This document shows, piece by piece, positions 11,601 to 23,100 of a stretch of 64,000 nt of DNA. The stretch is taken from assembly GCA_027186245.1 (NCBI GenBank), contig CP114490.1:10111501-10175500 (forward strand). Direction: 5' to 3'. This stretch comes from Coriaria nepalensis. Lineage: Eukaryota > Streptophyta > Magnoliopsida > Cucurbitales > Coriariaceae. A program made the position numbers and the translations under genes. The notes beneath the pieces were generated by a model. It was not told the DNA's origin, made no database searches, and saw only the letters and a list, made by a program, of their open reading frames with translations. Each line of letters starts with the position of its first letter. Position 1 is the stretch's first letter.

Positions 11601-12650
11601 TAATGTTTAGCAAAACTGACGTTTAGAATAGTGAATTAGTTATATATTTTGTAGGCTCAAACTGGACTTTTGGTCTAATCTGGGCAAAAAAGTACTCCAA
11701 ATGGAGCCTTAATTTACATGATAGCCTCATGAAGGTACATGCTAAGAAGCCACGCATGAATTATAATCGTGCTTTATGTCAAAATTTTTCAGGTTGCTTG
11801 CAACAAACTAAGACACAGCCGGCTATTCCTAAAGCTTCTAGAAGCAGTTCTCAAAACCGGAAACCGAATGAACGACGGGACCAACCGTGGGGCTGCCCAA
11901 GCATTCAAGCTCGACACCCTATTGAAATTATCAGATGTCAAAGGAGTTGACGGGAAAACAACACTCTTACACTTCGTCGTTCAAGAGATCGTCCGTTCAG
12001 AAGGCAAAAAAGCAGTGCGGGCAGCTCGGGAAAGCGAGAGCTTCTCGAGTACAACCTCATCGGATCTTTCGGAGGATTTGTACAATGAATCTTCCAAACA
12101 TTATAGCCAACTTGGTCTTGAAGTCGTGTCCGGTTTAAGCACTGAACTCGAAGATGTCAAAAAGGCAGCATCTATTGAGGGTACCGAGTTAACGACTAGT
12201 ATTTCAAAATTAGGCCAATCTAAAATTAAGACCCGAGATTTCTTGAATAATGAAATGAAGGGTTTGGAGGAGAGTAGGGGGTTTTATAATTCATTGGCTC
12301 GGTTTGTAGAATCCTCGGAAGGTGAGGTTGTTTCGATTTTGGAAGAAGAGAAGAAGATAATGCCTATGGTGAAGAGCACGGCGGATTATTTCCATGGGAA
12401 GGCGGGAATGGATGAAGGGTTGAGATTGTTTGTGATTGTAAGGGATTTCTTGATCATACTAGATAAGACATGCAAAGAGGTTTCAGAGGCAGCTAAGAAG
12501 GCAGAGAGAAATTCAAAGAGAGAGAGTAGCACTTCAAAACATTCGAGTTCTTCAGAGAATGCAGAGCCACCGTTCGATATTCGCCAGCGGTTGTTTCCCG
12601 CCATTGTTGGACGGCGAATAGATGATTCTGATTCTGATGATGAGACCTGA
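8698..12650 (+). CDS. Group I formin (signal peptide, TM, FH1, FH2)
   Basis: Six coding exons join in frame: 8698-8859, 9136-10009, 10278-10698, 10778-10977, 11059-11294, 11793-12650, giving 916 residues. Residues 1-24 are a signal peptide. A Ser/Pro-rich extracellular part follows. A transmembrane helix lies at about 303-325 (VGILLALTLLLVFFI, then RRRR). The proline-rich FH1 runs about 375-430. FH2 starts near 457 with KLKPFFWDK and includes the conserved GNRMNDGTNRGAAQAFKLD segment at the start of the last exon. Group I formins sit in the plasma membrane, link it to the wall and nucleate actin; FH1 binds profilin-actin and FH2 caps barbed ends. It most resembles the FH3/FH5 group. An in-frame ATG at 8617 would add 27 residues before the signal peptide; 8698 has the better context (purine at -3, G at +4). 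Confidence 0.9.
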
Positions 12651-12814
12651 TCTCGTTGACTTGGCTTCGACATTTTTTTATCTATTTTTCCTTAAATTCA
12701 TATTGGTGACATGATTTTTCATTTGTTACAATTTTGGGCTCAAGTTGAAGGGAAAAGGTGACCTTTTGATAGCGTGATGTACATGTTGAATCAAGTATTC
12801 TTTTTCTTTCTTTC

Positions 12815-12847
<33 letters not shown>

Positions 12848-12884
12848 GGTAATCCTATTGTAACCAGAGCTCGATGAAACGAAG

Positions 12885-13170
12885 AAGTTCATAGCACACA
12901 ACTTATACTAAACTCTGGATTGCAACTAGATATTTGCTCACATACTACACTGCACCACTGAAAAATTAAAGATTAAAATTAGTTTGATTTTGATTTAACT
13001 CAAAATTTAGTAAAATTAGATTATATAAAGTTCATAGCACACAACTTATACTAAACTCTGGATTGCAACTAGATATTTGCTCACATACTACACTGCACCA
13101 TTGAAAAATTAAAGATTAAAATTAGTTTGATTTTGATTTAACTCAAAATTTAGTAAAATTAGATTATATA
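12885..13170. repeat. 143-bp tandem duplication, nearly identical copies
   Basis: The word AAGTTCATAGCACACAACTT starts at 12885 and again at 13028. The two 143-bp units match almost base for base; the difference noticed is CCACTG versus CCATTG. The near identity implies a recent event or an assembly duplication. Confidence 0.9.
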
Positions 13171-13589
13171 GTACAAAAATAGAGAAAATAGAATAGTAAA
13201 AGGTTGAATTAAATCTGAAGCTTAATTATATTGATTGAATACGATTAATTAAATAATAATTACTAATTGAAATTAAATATCTAAAATATGATTACAAGCA
13301 TTAATTAATACTTGAGAAACAACAAAAATAGATAATTTTTAATTTTCACTCTTAGTTTAGTAAAACTGTCAAATCGGAGATTTTGACCAAAATAGTATCT
13401 AATGGATTAACTATTATACCAAATGCTCCAACACATTTCTAATGAGCTTGCAAACTTGCTGAAACCAGATTTTGATTAAAAAAAAATTCAAATTTGCAGA
13501 CTTGCCTTACTGATTAAACAATAGACAAACCAAAACTGCAGCTCCTGCTATTGTTGATATAGCAGACGTTAAGACGTCAAGTAATTCAT

Positions 13590-13745
13590 CTTAGAGGTAT
13601 CGAGTACGTCGACCCGTCGAGTACATCGATACATCGAGTAAGTCGACTCATTGAGTACGACGACCCATCAAGTACGTTGATCCATCAACCCCTTGCATAT
13701 GTCGACCCATCCACCTCTCAAGTACATCGACACATCGACTTGCTC
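13590..13745. repeat. Degenerate ~17-bp GTCGA minisatellite
   Basis: Repeated variants of ATCGAGTACGTCGACCC occur about eight times with a period of roughly 17 bases. It sits just past the 3' end of the copia remnant encoded on the minus strand, so it could be part of that element's LTR or flank. Confidence 0.6.
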
Positions 13746-13929
13746 AGCTGCAATAGACTATAACTCTTTCAATTTGGATACGATCTAACCGATTCTTCTT
13801 GCAACAAGTTTATTTTAGCTTCCTTCAACTCTAGAAATGGTACTCAACACCAAAAATCACTGAACACAAAAAGTCAAAAACTTTTTGAGGGAATCCCAAA
13901 TCAAATAGAATCTTCCTAAGCCAAATTGC

Positions 13930-15710
13930 ATGATTGCAAGTAGATGAGGCTACAATATACTCTGTGCCTCAGCTGTTGAATGGGTCATTACAGCTTGCTT
14001 CTTTGAACTCCAATAGAAGACACCATATCCCAAATTGAGACAGAAGCCACTTGTGCTCTTGCAATCATCCATAGAGCATGCCTAGTCACTGTCCACAAAT
14101 CCTTCTAGGATAAGCTCTACTCCTTCAAACAAAATCCTAAAATCTAATGTGATATTAAGATATCTTAGTACCCTCTTAGCAACTCCCATATGCATTTCAA
14201 TCGAATTATGCATAAATCGAGATTATGCATGTTTTGGTCTGATTCCAATTAAATACATTAATCCTCCTATCATGCTTTTGTACAGAGTTTCATCAACTAC
14301 TTCATAACCATCATTCATCACAAGCTTCTCATTAGTAGCTAAGGGAATAGACATTGGCTTGCTTATTTCCATTTTAAACTTCTTGATCAAACCTTTTGCA
14401 TACTTCTCTTGAGAGATAATTTAACCCTTTCTCTAGTTGTTGAATCTCCATTCCCAGAAAGTTATTCATCAGCCCCAAATCTATCATCTCAAACTCAAGC
14501 TCCATATCTTGCTTAAAGGTTTAAATCAGGACTTCTTTGTCTCCTATAATAAGCAAGTCATTGACATATAAGGAGATCATGAGATAAGAGTTGTCTGATT
14601 TCTTTATGTATAGGATTTACTCATTTTCACTTCTTTTAAATCCTGAATTGATCAAATAAGAGTCAATTCTATTATACCATGCTTTAGGTGCCTGCTTTAA
14701 CCCATTTAGAGCATTCTTTAGCTTGTACACCTTCCTTTCTTTGTCTCTAATCTCAAAGCCCTCAAGTTTATCAATATAGATCTCTTCCTCCAAGATTTCA
14801 TTCAGAAAAATAGATTTCATATCCAGTTGATGAATGGACCAATTCTGCTTGGGAGCTAAGGCAATTAGTAGCCTTATAGTGTCAAGTCTTGCCATAGGAG
14901 AAAATGTCTCTGTATGGTTCACTCCATACTGTTGGGAGTATCCCTTCACGATCAACCGAGATGTATAGTTATTTATTGAACTATCTGAATTGAACTTGAG
15001 CTTGAAAATCTATTTTAAGCCTATGACTTTCTTTTTCTCAAGTTTGTCAACTAGAATATAAGTATGATTCTTATTTATCATTTCCAACTCTCCCTTCATT
15101 GCTTTCACCCAATTCTTATCAACTTCAGCTTCCTCATAGTTTCTAGGCTCAGAGAGAACCATATTGCACCTCTAGTACACATCATCTAAACTTTTGAACC
15201 TTGAATTGATAGTTTTATTTTCTACATTAGATTTTGCATTAAAAGTCGAAATCTTATCACCTTTTGGAATTTCCAGTAGGCCTATATCATTTACTTCTTC
15301 CCAATCATAAGTTGCTAGCTCATCAAATGTAACATCTCTAGCAACTGAAATCTTCTTGTTGATTTGATAGAAAATTCTATAGGCTTTGAAGTTTGAACTA
15401 TAGCCCATCAGAATTCCCTTCTCATCCTTCATAGACAGCTTATCCATCTTTGCATCAGGGATATCAGGGATATGAGTGAAGCATAAGAATTCAAACACTC
15501 TGAGGTATGACATAGAAGGTTTGATCTTGCTCCAAGCTTCATAGAGAGTCTTTCCTTCTACTGCTTTCATTGGTAGTCTAATGAGCAAATAAACAGCAGT
15601 ATTTGTAGCCTCAACCCAAAATCTTTTTGGAATTGACTTCTCACTCATCAAGCTTCTAATCATCTCCATAATTGTAACCTTTAAGTGCTAACATGACTTT
15701 AAATTCTACC
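13930..15710 (-). mobile_element. Ty1/copia remnant (integrase, RT, RNase H)
   Basis: Read on the minus strand, the order is integrase end, RT, RNase H, as in copia. Positions 15669-15172 give TIMEMIRSLMSEKSIPKRFW, FLCFTHIPD and a stretch ending ARDVTFDE (integrase C-terminal part). Positions 14955-14617 give [20 protein letters not shown] and [20 protein letters not shown] (RT). Around 14120-13930 lies RNase H with TSGFCLNLGYGVFYWSSKKQ and MTHSTAEA. Stops, including TAG for the expected Trp in the SDWAG-like motif, and frame breaks separate the blocks. Gag and protease are missing. It ends about 1 kb past the ATXR3 stop codon. Confidence 0.85.
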
Positions 15711-15998
15711 ACTCTTCTCCTATAGACGTTTGAAAATATGCTAAATTAAGTCTAATTGGTTGTTGACGACGCTTAGGCAAACTTGACCTTCATATTTTAT
15801 ATTTATTAATATTACAAATATTGATAAAATCATGGGCCAGACCCTGACTATCCGCTTGGACTGCATAGTTAGCAGCCCATCTCGTGAATGACCAGTCACG
15901 AAGCAGATCATAGACTGAAGCACACCATGAACTGAACCTGTAGAAACTTCACGTACATGTAAAAAACCTCTTCGGTCATAGTCGCCGTAACCATCTTC

Positions 15999-16286
15999 TC
16001 ACACAGCAATAGCTTCTGTAAATGTCTGTTTTCTCGCTCTGCTTGTGACACCACTGGTGACCCAGAGAACTCCTAGGGTGCAATAGTGGGGCAGTGATGG
16101 CAATACACCGGGTTCTGAACAAGCGGGCCTGGTATCCGCGACTATTTTTCTTGCTGCTGTTGATGATTCTCCTATGAAACCAGATCCAATACGTGGCCGA
16201 ACTTTTGCAGCTGCGTAGAGAGAGTCAAGTGGCTTAGAGGGAGTGGTAGCGGTAGCACTAGCACTGCATGAGTGGTAGTGACCCAT
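15999..16286 (-). other. Unrecognised 95-codon open frame
   Basis: A minus-strand frame starting MGHYHSCSASATATTPSKP, more GC-rich than its surroundings and rich in Ser, Ala and Thr. I recognise no domain. It lies between ATXR3's stop and the copia remnant, on the same strand as both. It could be a small gene, a captured exon or chance. Confidence 0.2.
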
Positions 16287-16655
16287 TCGTACTCCCTTTT
16301 CTTTTTTCCTTCAAATTTTTTAAAAGTGGGAAAAAAAAATTTACTACAGAAAATGAATTACAAATTACAAAGACAGATTAACCCAAAAAAAGGGTAAAGA
16401 AAAAAAAGGACAAACTATACACAAGAATGAGAAGAAAGGCTGTGCAAAGGAATGGAGTTTTTGGAATGATTACCTAAACTACCCCCCACACATTGAACAG
16501 GGGAGAGGGGTGCATCTAATCTGACCTTGTATAATTGAATAATCACTCCCGAGAGAAAAAAAAAAAGCAACAAATTACAGGAGGGTGGGGCCTTTTGGTT
16601 AATAAGAATCCTACACCTGCTTTTCTTTCCCTAAACCTGCAAAAGTAACAAATAT

Positions 16656-19600
16656 TCACTGGTCCCACATGGCTTCAAATACGGTCTGTCTATGCTTGAG
16701 CCAATGTACCATTTCCTTCTCCAAAGGCGAGTTTTTCAGAATAGAATCCATCATTGGACTCCCAAATACCTTTGCGCTGTTCTTGAACGACCATATTCGG
16801 TCCTTCGGCCAAGGTCTTTGAGGCTGCTTCTCCTAAAATTTATCCACCCATCAAGTACTCAAGAAGTTAGTATCTGTGTTTTACAGTTTTAACAACCCAA
16901 CAACAACAACAAAAAAAACCTAACCATTCTTGACAGCATGAATCTAACAGTTCTTGGGCCGTAAACCCAGTGCTTTGAAGGCTTTGGAACCTTAGCATAG
17001 AAGGAGCCAATGTCGGGTAAGGATAAGCAGCCCCTAATGGCACTAACCAAGCTACAGTCTGGCTCAGCATTAGTCTGGTTATGCCAAAAAATCAACTGGC
17101 CTAAACAGTAACTTTCACCGTACGTTTTAGAGTACTCTTGTAAGCCTGGTCCTAACTTTGCAGCACACTTAGGTCCCAGATCTAGTGGACTTATGTAGAC
17201 TGGAGGAGAAGTTATGGCTTTGTATTCCTGAAAATAGAATTTGCACATTTGCCTAAAAATTGATGGAAACGTCAACCAGAATATTTGCTATAATAAGAAC
17301 ACAAACCTGTGTGCGAAAGAAGCACTTCGTATAAGCATAAATATGGATCAGGTCCGCAGCTGCATCATTCCGGGACTTGTGGGTACATGGAAGATCTCGG
17401 ACCTCATCTCTCAACCTCCAAAAGAAATATATATATATATTTTATACATTCAGAAAAGAAGGAAGAAAAAAAAAAAGATTCGTATAAAGATTTAGAAAAT
17501 AAGTCTTTTAAAGTACAAGGTGCCAACCATAAGAGAGATTGTTGAAGTTCACTCTGTGATTCATCGAGGATTGAAGGATTGTGAGCACGGATCTTGGTCC
17601 TGAGATCTTTTATCATGTCTTCCTCTAGATGTGGAGTTAGGCAATGAAGAAGCTCCTCAACGAGGGATCCTTCTCCTTGCCATAGGAAGGAAATGGTATC
17701 TTCAGGACTTAGCTTCTTTAATGGAGGTGGAGCTTTCTTCGGGTCTTCAAAAATGCATCGCATAACATACCTCACCTTGAATAGGGGTCAAAAGATTAAA
17801 ATTTGTTAATAACTTCGTATCTTCCTCTATACTCAATTGGTTGCTAGCTTAATTAGATGTCAAAACATGGATGACAGTAGAGTTGTTATCAGATGCTAGC
17901 TTATAACAAAACGGAAGGAGGAGCAGTATTACAAGTTCCTTTTCAAATAATAATAGAAAAAACATTCACCTTGTCCAAAGTAACAGCCAAATTCTGAAGC
18001 CTTTGATTGTACACACCCTCCGCCTGTTTCGCAAAGACAAAGAAAAAGAAAATCGGTCTCTACAACGCAAGGAAATATATACTCTCAGACTTATACTAGT
18101 GGTAAAGTAAAAACTCACCTGAACCTCAGCATCACTCTTTTCAACCTCAAGTAAAATATCTGAAAAGTATTTCCGTTTCTCTTCCAAATTATGCCTCAAG
18201 ATCTCTTCAGGAAGCTTTGTCCTCTCAAAGTTTATGAACCTCACCTTCAACCAAAAAGGGTGTGAGGAGAAAATACAAATAAATGAAAGGAAAAGGTAAA
18301 TTTGAACATAAGAAAAAGGTAGAAAAGCCACACAACATACCAGGCGGGCAGAATAAGCAACCAACCAATCAGGTAGACTGCCAAGCAAACAACTACCTAG
18401 ACCAGCCCTCCCCAGATCCAGGTAATCCTCTTCAGATACTGAATTTAGTTCACAAGCTTCTAACATCAAGTTATAGCGATCCAGTACTCCATGCCACTCC
18501 TCTAATACCTGACAAAAAAAGCAAGTTCTCCCATCAAATTGTTACAAAATAACGTCAAATAGAACCAATTAGTGCATCTGTTTGCAGCAACATAGGAAAG
18601 CACAAACATTGTTTGATATCTAAAAAGGCAGGCTAATCGGGTCCAGTCAAAGCACCTAGAAAATGTTCTAAGCTTGTATTATTGTCCTCAGATTTAGGAG
18701 GAGATATTTTCAAATTGCACACCTTTTCGAATGCTCCTTCACCAGTCAAATTCAAGTAGCTGCCACGACAAACTTGGCTACCACACAAACAGACAGATGC
18801 TTCATACTCTTCCTTACTCTGCAGATGAAAGATACAGTCACTAAACAAATTACGGGATAAGTCAACACACAAGACTGAAAAAGAAAGGGCACATACCTCT
18901 GTGACAGAATTATAATCAAATGTGATCTCTTCGCCATATTGAATCTTCCGTAGAGTATAGATTCCGATCTGGTAATGTCCATCCACAGCAGTAACCCTGA
19001 ATTAAACAATAAATTGCATATTATAAATTCATAATCTGATCCTGGATCTATAAAGCCTTCTAACACTTTAAAGGTCAAAAGAGACGAATCAAAAAAAAGT
19101 AACTCACTTCGCTTCACAATTGGGTCTGCAGGAGTGACAAATTCGACTTGCATAGTTTGCCTTATGCATGGCATCAACCACTACTAAATCATATCCCTCG
19201 GCGTCACCCTACCACCAAAAGGAAAAAATAGTTGGAAACATGAAGTGAAGAAGAATTACCTAAAAATAACTACAGGAAAAAAACTTTGTTCAAGCAAAGA
19301 GCACCTTAGGCCTCTCAAGATAAATGTTGTAGAATTCTGGGGCAGGCTCCTGGCTATTTTTCTGCAAAGATCGGATCCCATCTTGTTTCTCAAACCATTT
19401 CCAAACAGGATAAACCTGTCGTCAATTGGACAGGTAAACTATCAGTATAATTAAAAGCCAAGCTGCTTCATTCTATAGGAAATTTGGGATTGGGAGATGG
19501 GGAAAACTGGAGGGTCTAGCACATTTATATATATATAGATAGATAGATATGTATATACATGTATGTATAGATATATATATGTATATACATGTATGTATAG

Positions 19601-20124
19601 ATATATATATGTATATATGTACGTATAGATATATATATGTATATATGTACGTATAGATATATATATGTATATATGTACGTATAGATGTATATATGTAGGT
19701 ATAGAGATATATGTATGTGTATATGTACATATAGAGATATTTGTATATGTGTATATGTATGTATAGATATATATGTATATGTGTATATGTACGTATAGAT
19801 ATATATGTATATATGTATATGTACGTATAGATATATATATATAGATATGTATATATGTACGTATAGAGATAGATATGTATATATGTACGTAGAGATAGAT
19901 ATGTATATATGTATGTATAGATAGATCTATATGTATATATACACATATATGTACATATAGATAGATCTATAGATATATATGTGTATGTATACATGCATGA
20001 TAGATATAAATGTGTATGTATACATGCATGTATGTACGTATAGATAGATCTATAGAGATATATATGTATGTATGCATGTATGTATGCATGTATGTATGCA
20101 TGTATGTATATGTATGCATGCATG

Positions 20125-20156
<32 letters not shown>

Positions 20157-23100
20157 TGTATGCATGCATGCATGCATGTATATGTATGTGTGTACACAAT
20201 AATCGATACTAGGACGTCATATGCAGTAATCAAATAAAAATTAAATCCGGTCCGTTAAATAGATTTGTAAGCATACCTCTCCCAGAAACTCCACAACAAA
20301 ATCATCTTCTCCAAAACCTTCTACATAGTTGCAAACAACACCGAGCCCCTAATTGGTGCAAGCAATTGACAGCAACAGTAAGAAGAGGGGAAAAAAAAAG
20401 GAACCAAAAATTCTCTGTAAAGATGATGATTGATAAACTAAATTATAAAAACAGATGATACAAATATAATTGTTTTCACAAACCTTTCTATAACCAACAT
20501 ATTTGTCATCGGGTCTACTATCAATGGCCTTAAGGATACCTTGACATATCCTCATCGTCCGTATGTCACATTCCTCCTCAGCACTTCGTTCAATCTCTTC
20601 AATAACACGCTGCAAAGGATAAGTCATAGGCGTGTTACGCATCCCAGTGAAATCACTAACCTGCTTATTCAGGGTCCGGAGGAGCACATCTTCAATAAAC
20701 AAATGCTTATCCTGAAGAGGCCATTCCAACTCCTCTGGCATTGAGTCAAGTAAAAGATTGTGGGTGTAGGGATCAATTCCATAAACTTCTTGTTCTAAAA
20801 CTTCATGCCCTAGCAGTTTTCTAGGTTTGAAATCTTTCACTTCTGGCAGTTCCATATCCAACTCCTCAGTACCGTTTTTCACAGTATTGAGCTTCTCACC
20901 ATAGTCATCTGGTAATGATACCCTCATCTTTCTTTCAACGTCCTCCTCATCAGCCACAAGAACATATTTCTCAATGGTCTCGTACTTTCGGGTAACAGGC
21001 GGAACAAGGCTTGCTTTTGTCATGCGAGCTCCCCATTCACGATCATCTGAGCCAAAACCACCACCTGTGGTGAAGTATCCATCTCCTTTTGATTTCACAG
21101 TCCGAGCTTCCGAGCCCAAGTCACTTTCCGCATCTGAAACAGTACTCTGACTGTCACTCTTGTCATCCTCTGAAGACCCGTCAAAATCATTAGATTCACT
21201 TCCAGAATCTAGAGTTTTTTTCTTCTGTCTTGATAAACCAACGCTAGCAGTGGAGGTGCCATTAAACCAAATCTTGTACTTCCTTTCGTTGGCCATTTTA
21301 TTGTGCTTCTTCCTATACTTTGAGCCAGTAGCAGAAGCAAAGCGTATGTCATCTTCCCATGACTTCATTTCATCCTGTTCAAGAGAAGACTTAAAATTGC
21401 CTTCCAAACGTGAGGCAAGTTCTTTAAACAAAAAGACGAAGTGATTCAAATCCCCAGGTTCGCGTTTATTTTTGGCTCTGCATCAACAGAAGGGAAAATA
21501 CCATCTTCCTCAATAATAAATCACAAAACCAAAAAAGAATAAAATAGTGATGCTACTGTAAATGCTAAAATGATGCATTTTAAAAGGAATATAGGCTAAA
21601 CTATAAAAGATATATAAATGACGAAAGAGCTGACTTTATTGCATCCCTGCACATTCTTCTGATATCCTCCTTGACAGAGTTTATTCCATGCCCAATGTAA
21701 TAACCATTTTTCATTCTATCCTGAATTTCTGCAACCTGCCAAACAAAGAGACGATAAGAAAATTAGATACAACGATAAACGTCAAGAGCATGTTTAATAT
21801 GTCAACTGAATGCAAATGTCTAGACCTTGGGCCCGAAAAATTCAAAGGTATTCTCCTTCATGATTTCCTTCAAACCTGAAGCAAGAAATTCTTGCATCCT
21901 CTTGTAACAATCTTCGGATTTTTTAATGGCCCATCGTCTCGTACGTGCATCCCTAGAGACGATGGAAGAGGATCTTCTAGCATCAAATAATTTAGAGCGC
22001 TTGTATAAACTACGACGAAATAGTTGATTCGCCGAGTCTCTTTTAGCGACACTCTCAAAATACTCCTTCAGTTCACCAAAGTCATCCTTGTCAGAACCCA
22101 GACCTTTACTTGTAGAAGTGGATAAAGATTTCTCAGTAACCTGCTTGAGACTCCTTACTTTAGAGTATGCCTCCTCAAAGCTCTTTGTAACAGATGAACT
22201 TCGGCTCTTGACCCAATTCATATTCGGGTACTTACAAGCTAACTCACCAAGCTGACTGCAACCTGTGATGTCAATAGAAGATAAACTAGGAAATATTCCG
22301 ATAATCTCTTCCAGCACAAAAGGGGAAATGTTGGTACAGCCGGCTAGGACCATAGAATTGACCTTTTCTTTGCTATAATAATCCTGAAATCATACGATAA
22401 ATTAAAATAGGAGGAGATGGAAGTTTCCAGACAAAATATAGGGCCTAACAAAAGTAGAACCTACCATGATGTTCAAGATTAGGGAGTCAGTGCAGTTAGA
22501 ACCCAAGAATGACATATCAACCTGTCGAGAAATGTGCCTGTAAAACCTTGCAGCAGCTCTCCAGTGCTTGCAAGTTGATGAAGCATAGACAACGGATTTC
22601 ATGTCAGATCGAAGGCAATGAAATACTCGGGCTAGCACATGACCATCCAATAGACCCCAGGATCCCATCTGTGATTCAGAACCTGCATTGCATTCTCTTT
22701 GAAAAGTAGTTTCACCACATAGATCATCAAATGTCGGTTCATCCTTTTGATCAGCATGCAGAGCCTCTCCCATTTCATGGTCTCCTTCACTTTCATCAAC
22801 TGACATCCGAGCTCTTTTGGTAGCATGTACGTCATCTTTTGTCGTTCACCAACCAAAACCAAAGAAGAGATTACGCAGCAGTAAGAAAAAACAAGGATCA
22901 CTTGATTGATAATTTATTAGCTTGTTGAAAGGATAAAAACAAAATAAAACACAAGACAGACAAGCAGACAGAGGACAATTGATATAAAAGAACAGTAATT
23001 AATGATTGAGTAATGGGTTGAGAAAAATGATAAAATATATACATATATCAACCTAGCACATATAAAAAGCAGAATAGCTGATATGTTCATACCAGATTTC

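Larger units (their letters stand above)
12651..13929. other. Intergenic repeats downstream of formin
   Basis: Holds the formin 3' flank with a T-rich tract, the 143-bp tandem duplication at 12885-13170, AT-rich filler and the GTCGA minisatellite. No gene seen. Confidence 0.5.

Noticed and set aside
19473..20237. Long open frames on both strands rich in Tyr, Ile, His, Cys and Met
   Set aside because: They are translations of the intronic ATAT/GTATG microsatellite and lie between spliced ATXR3 exons.
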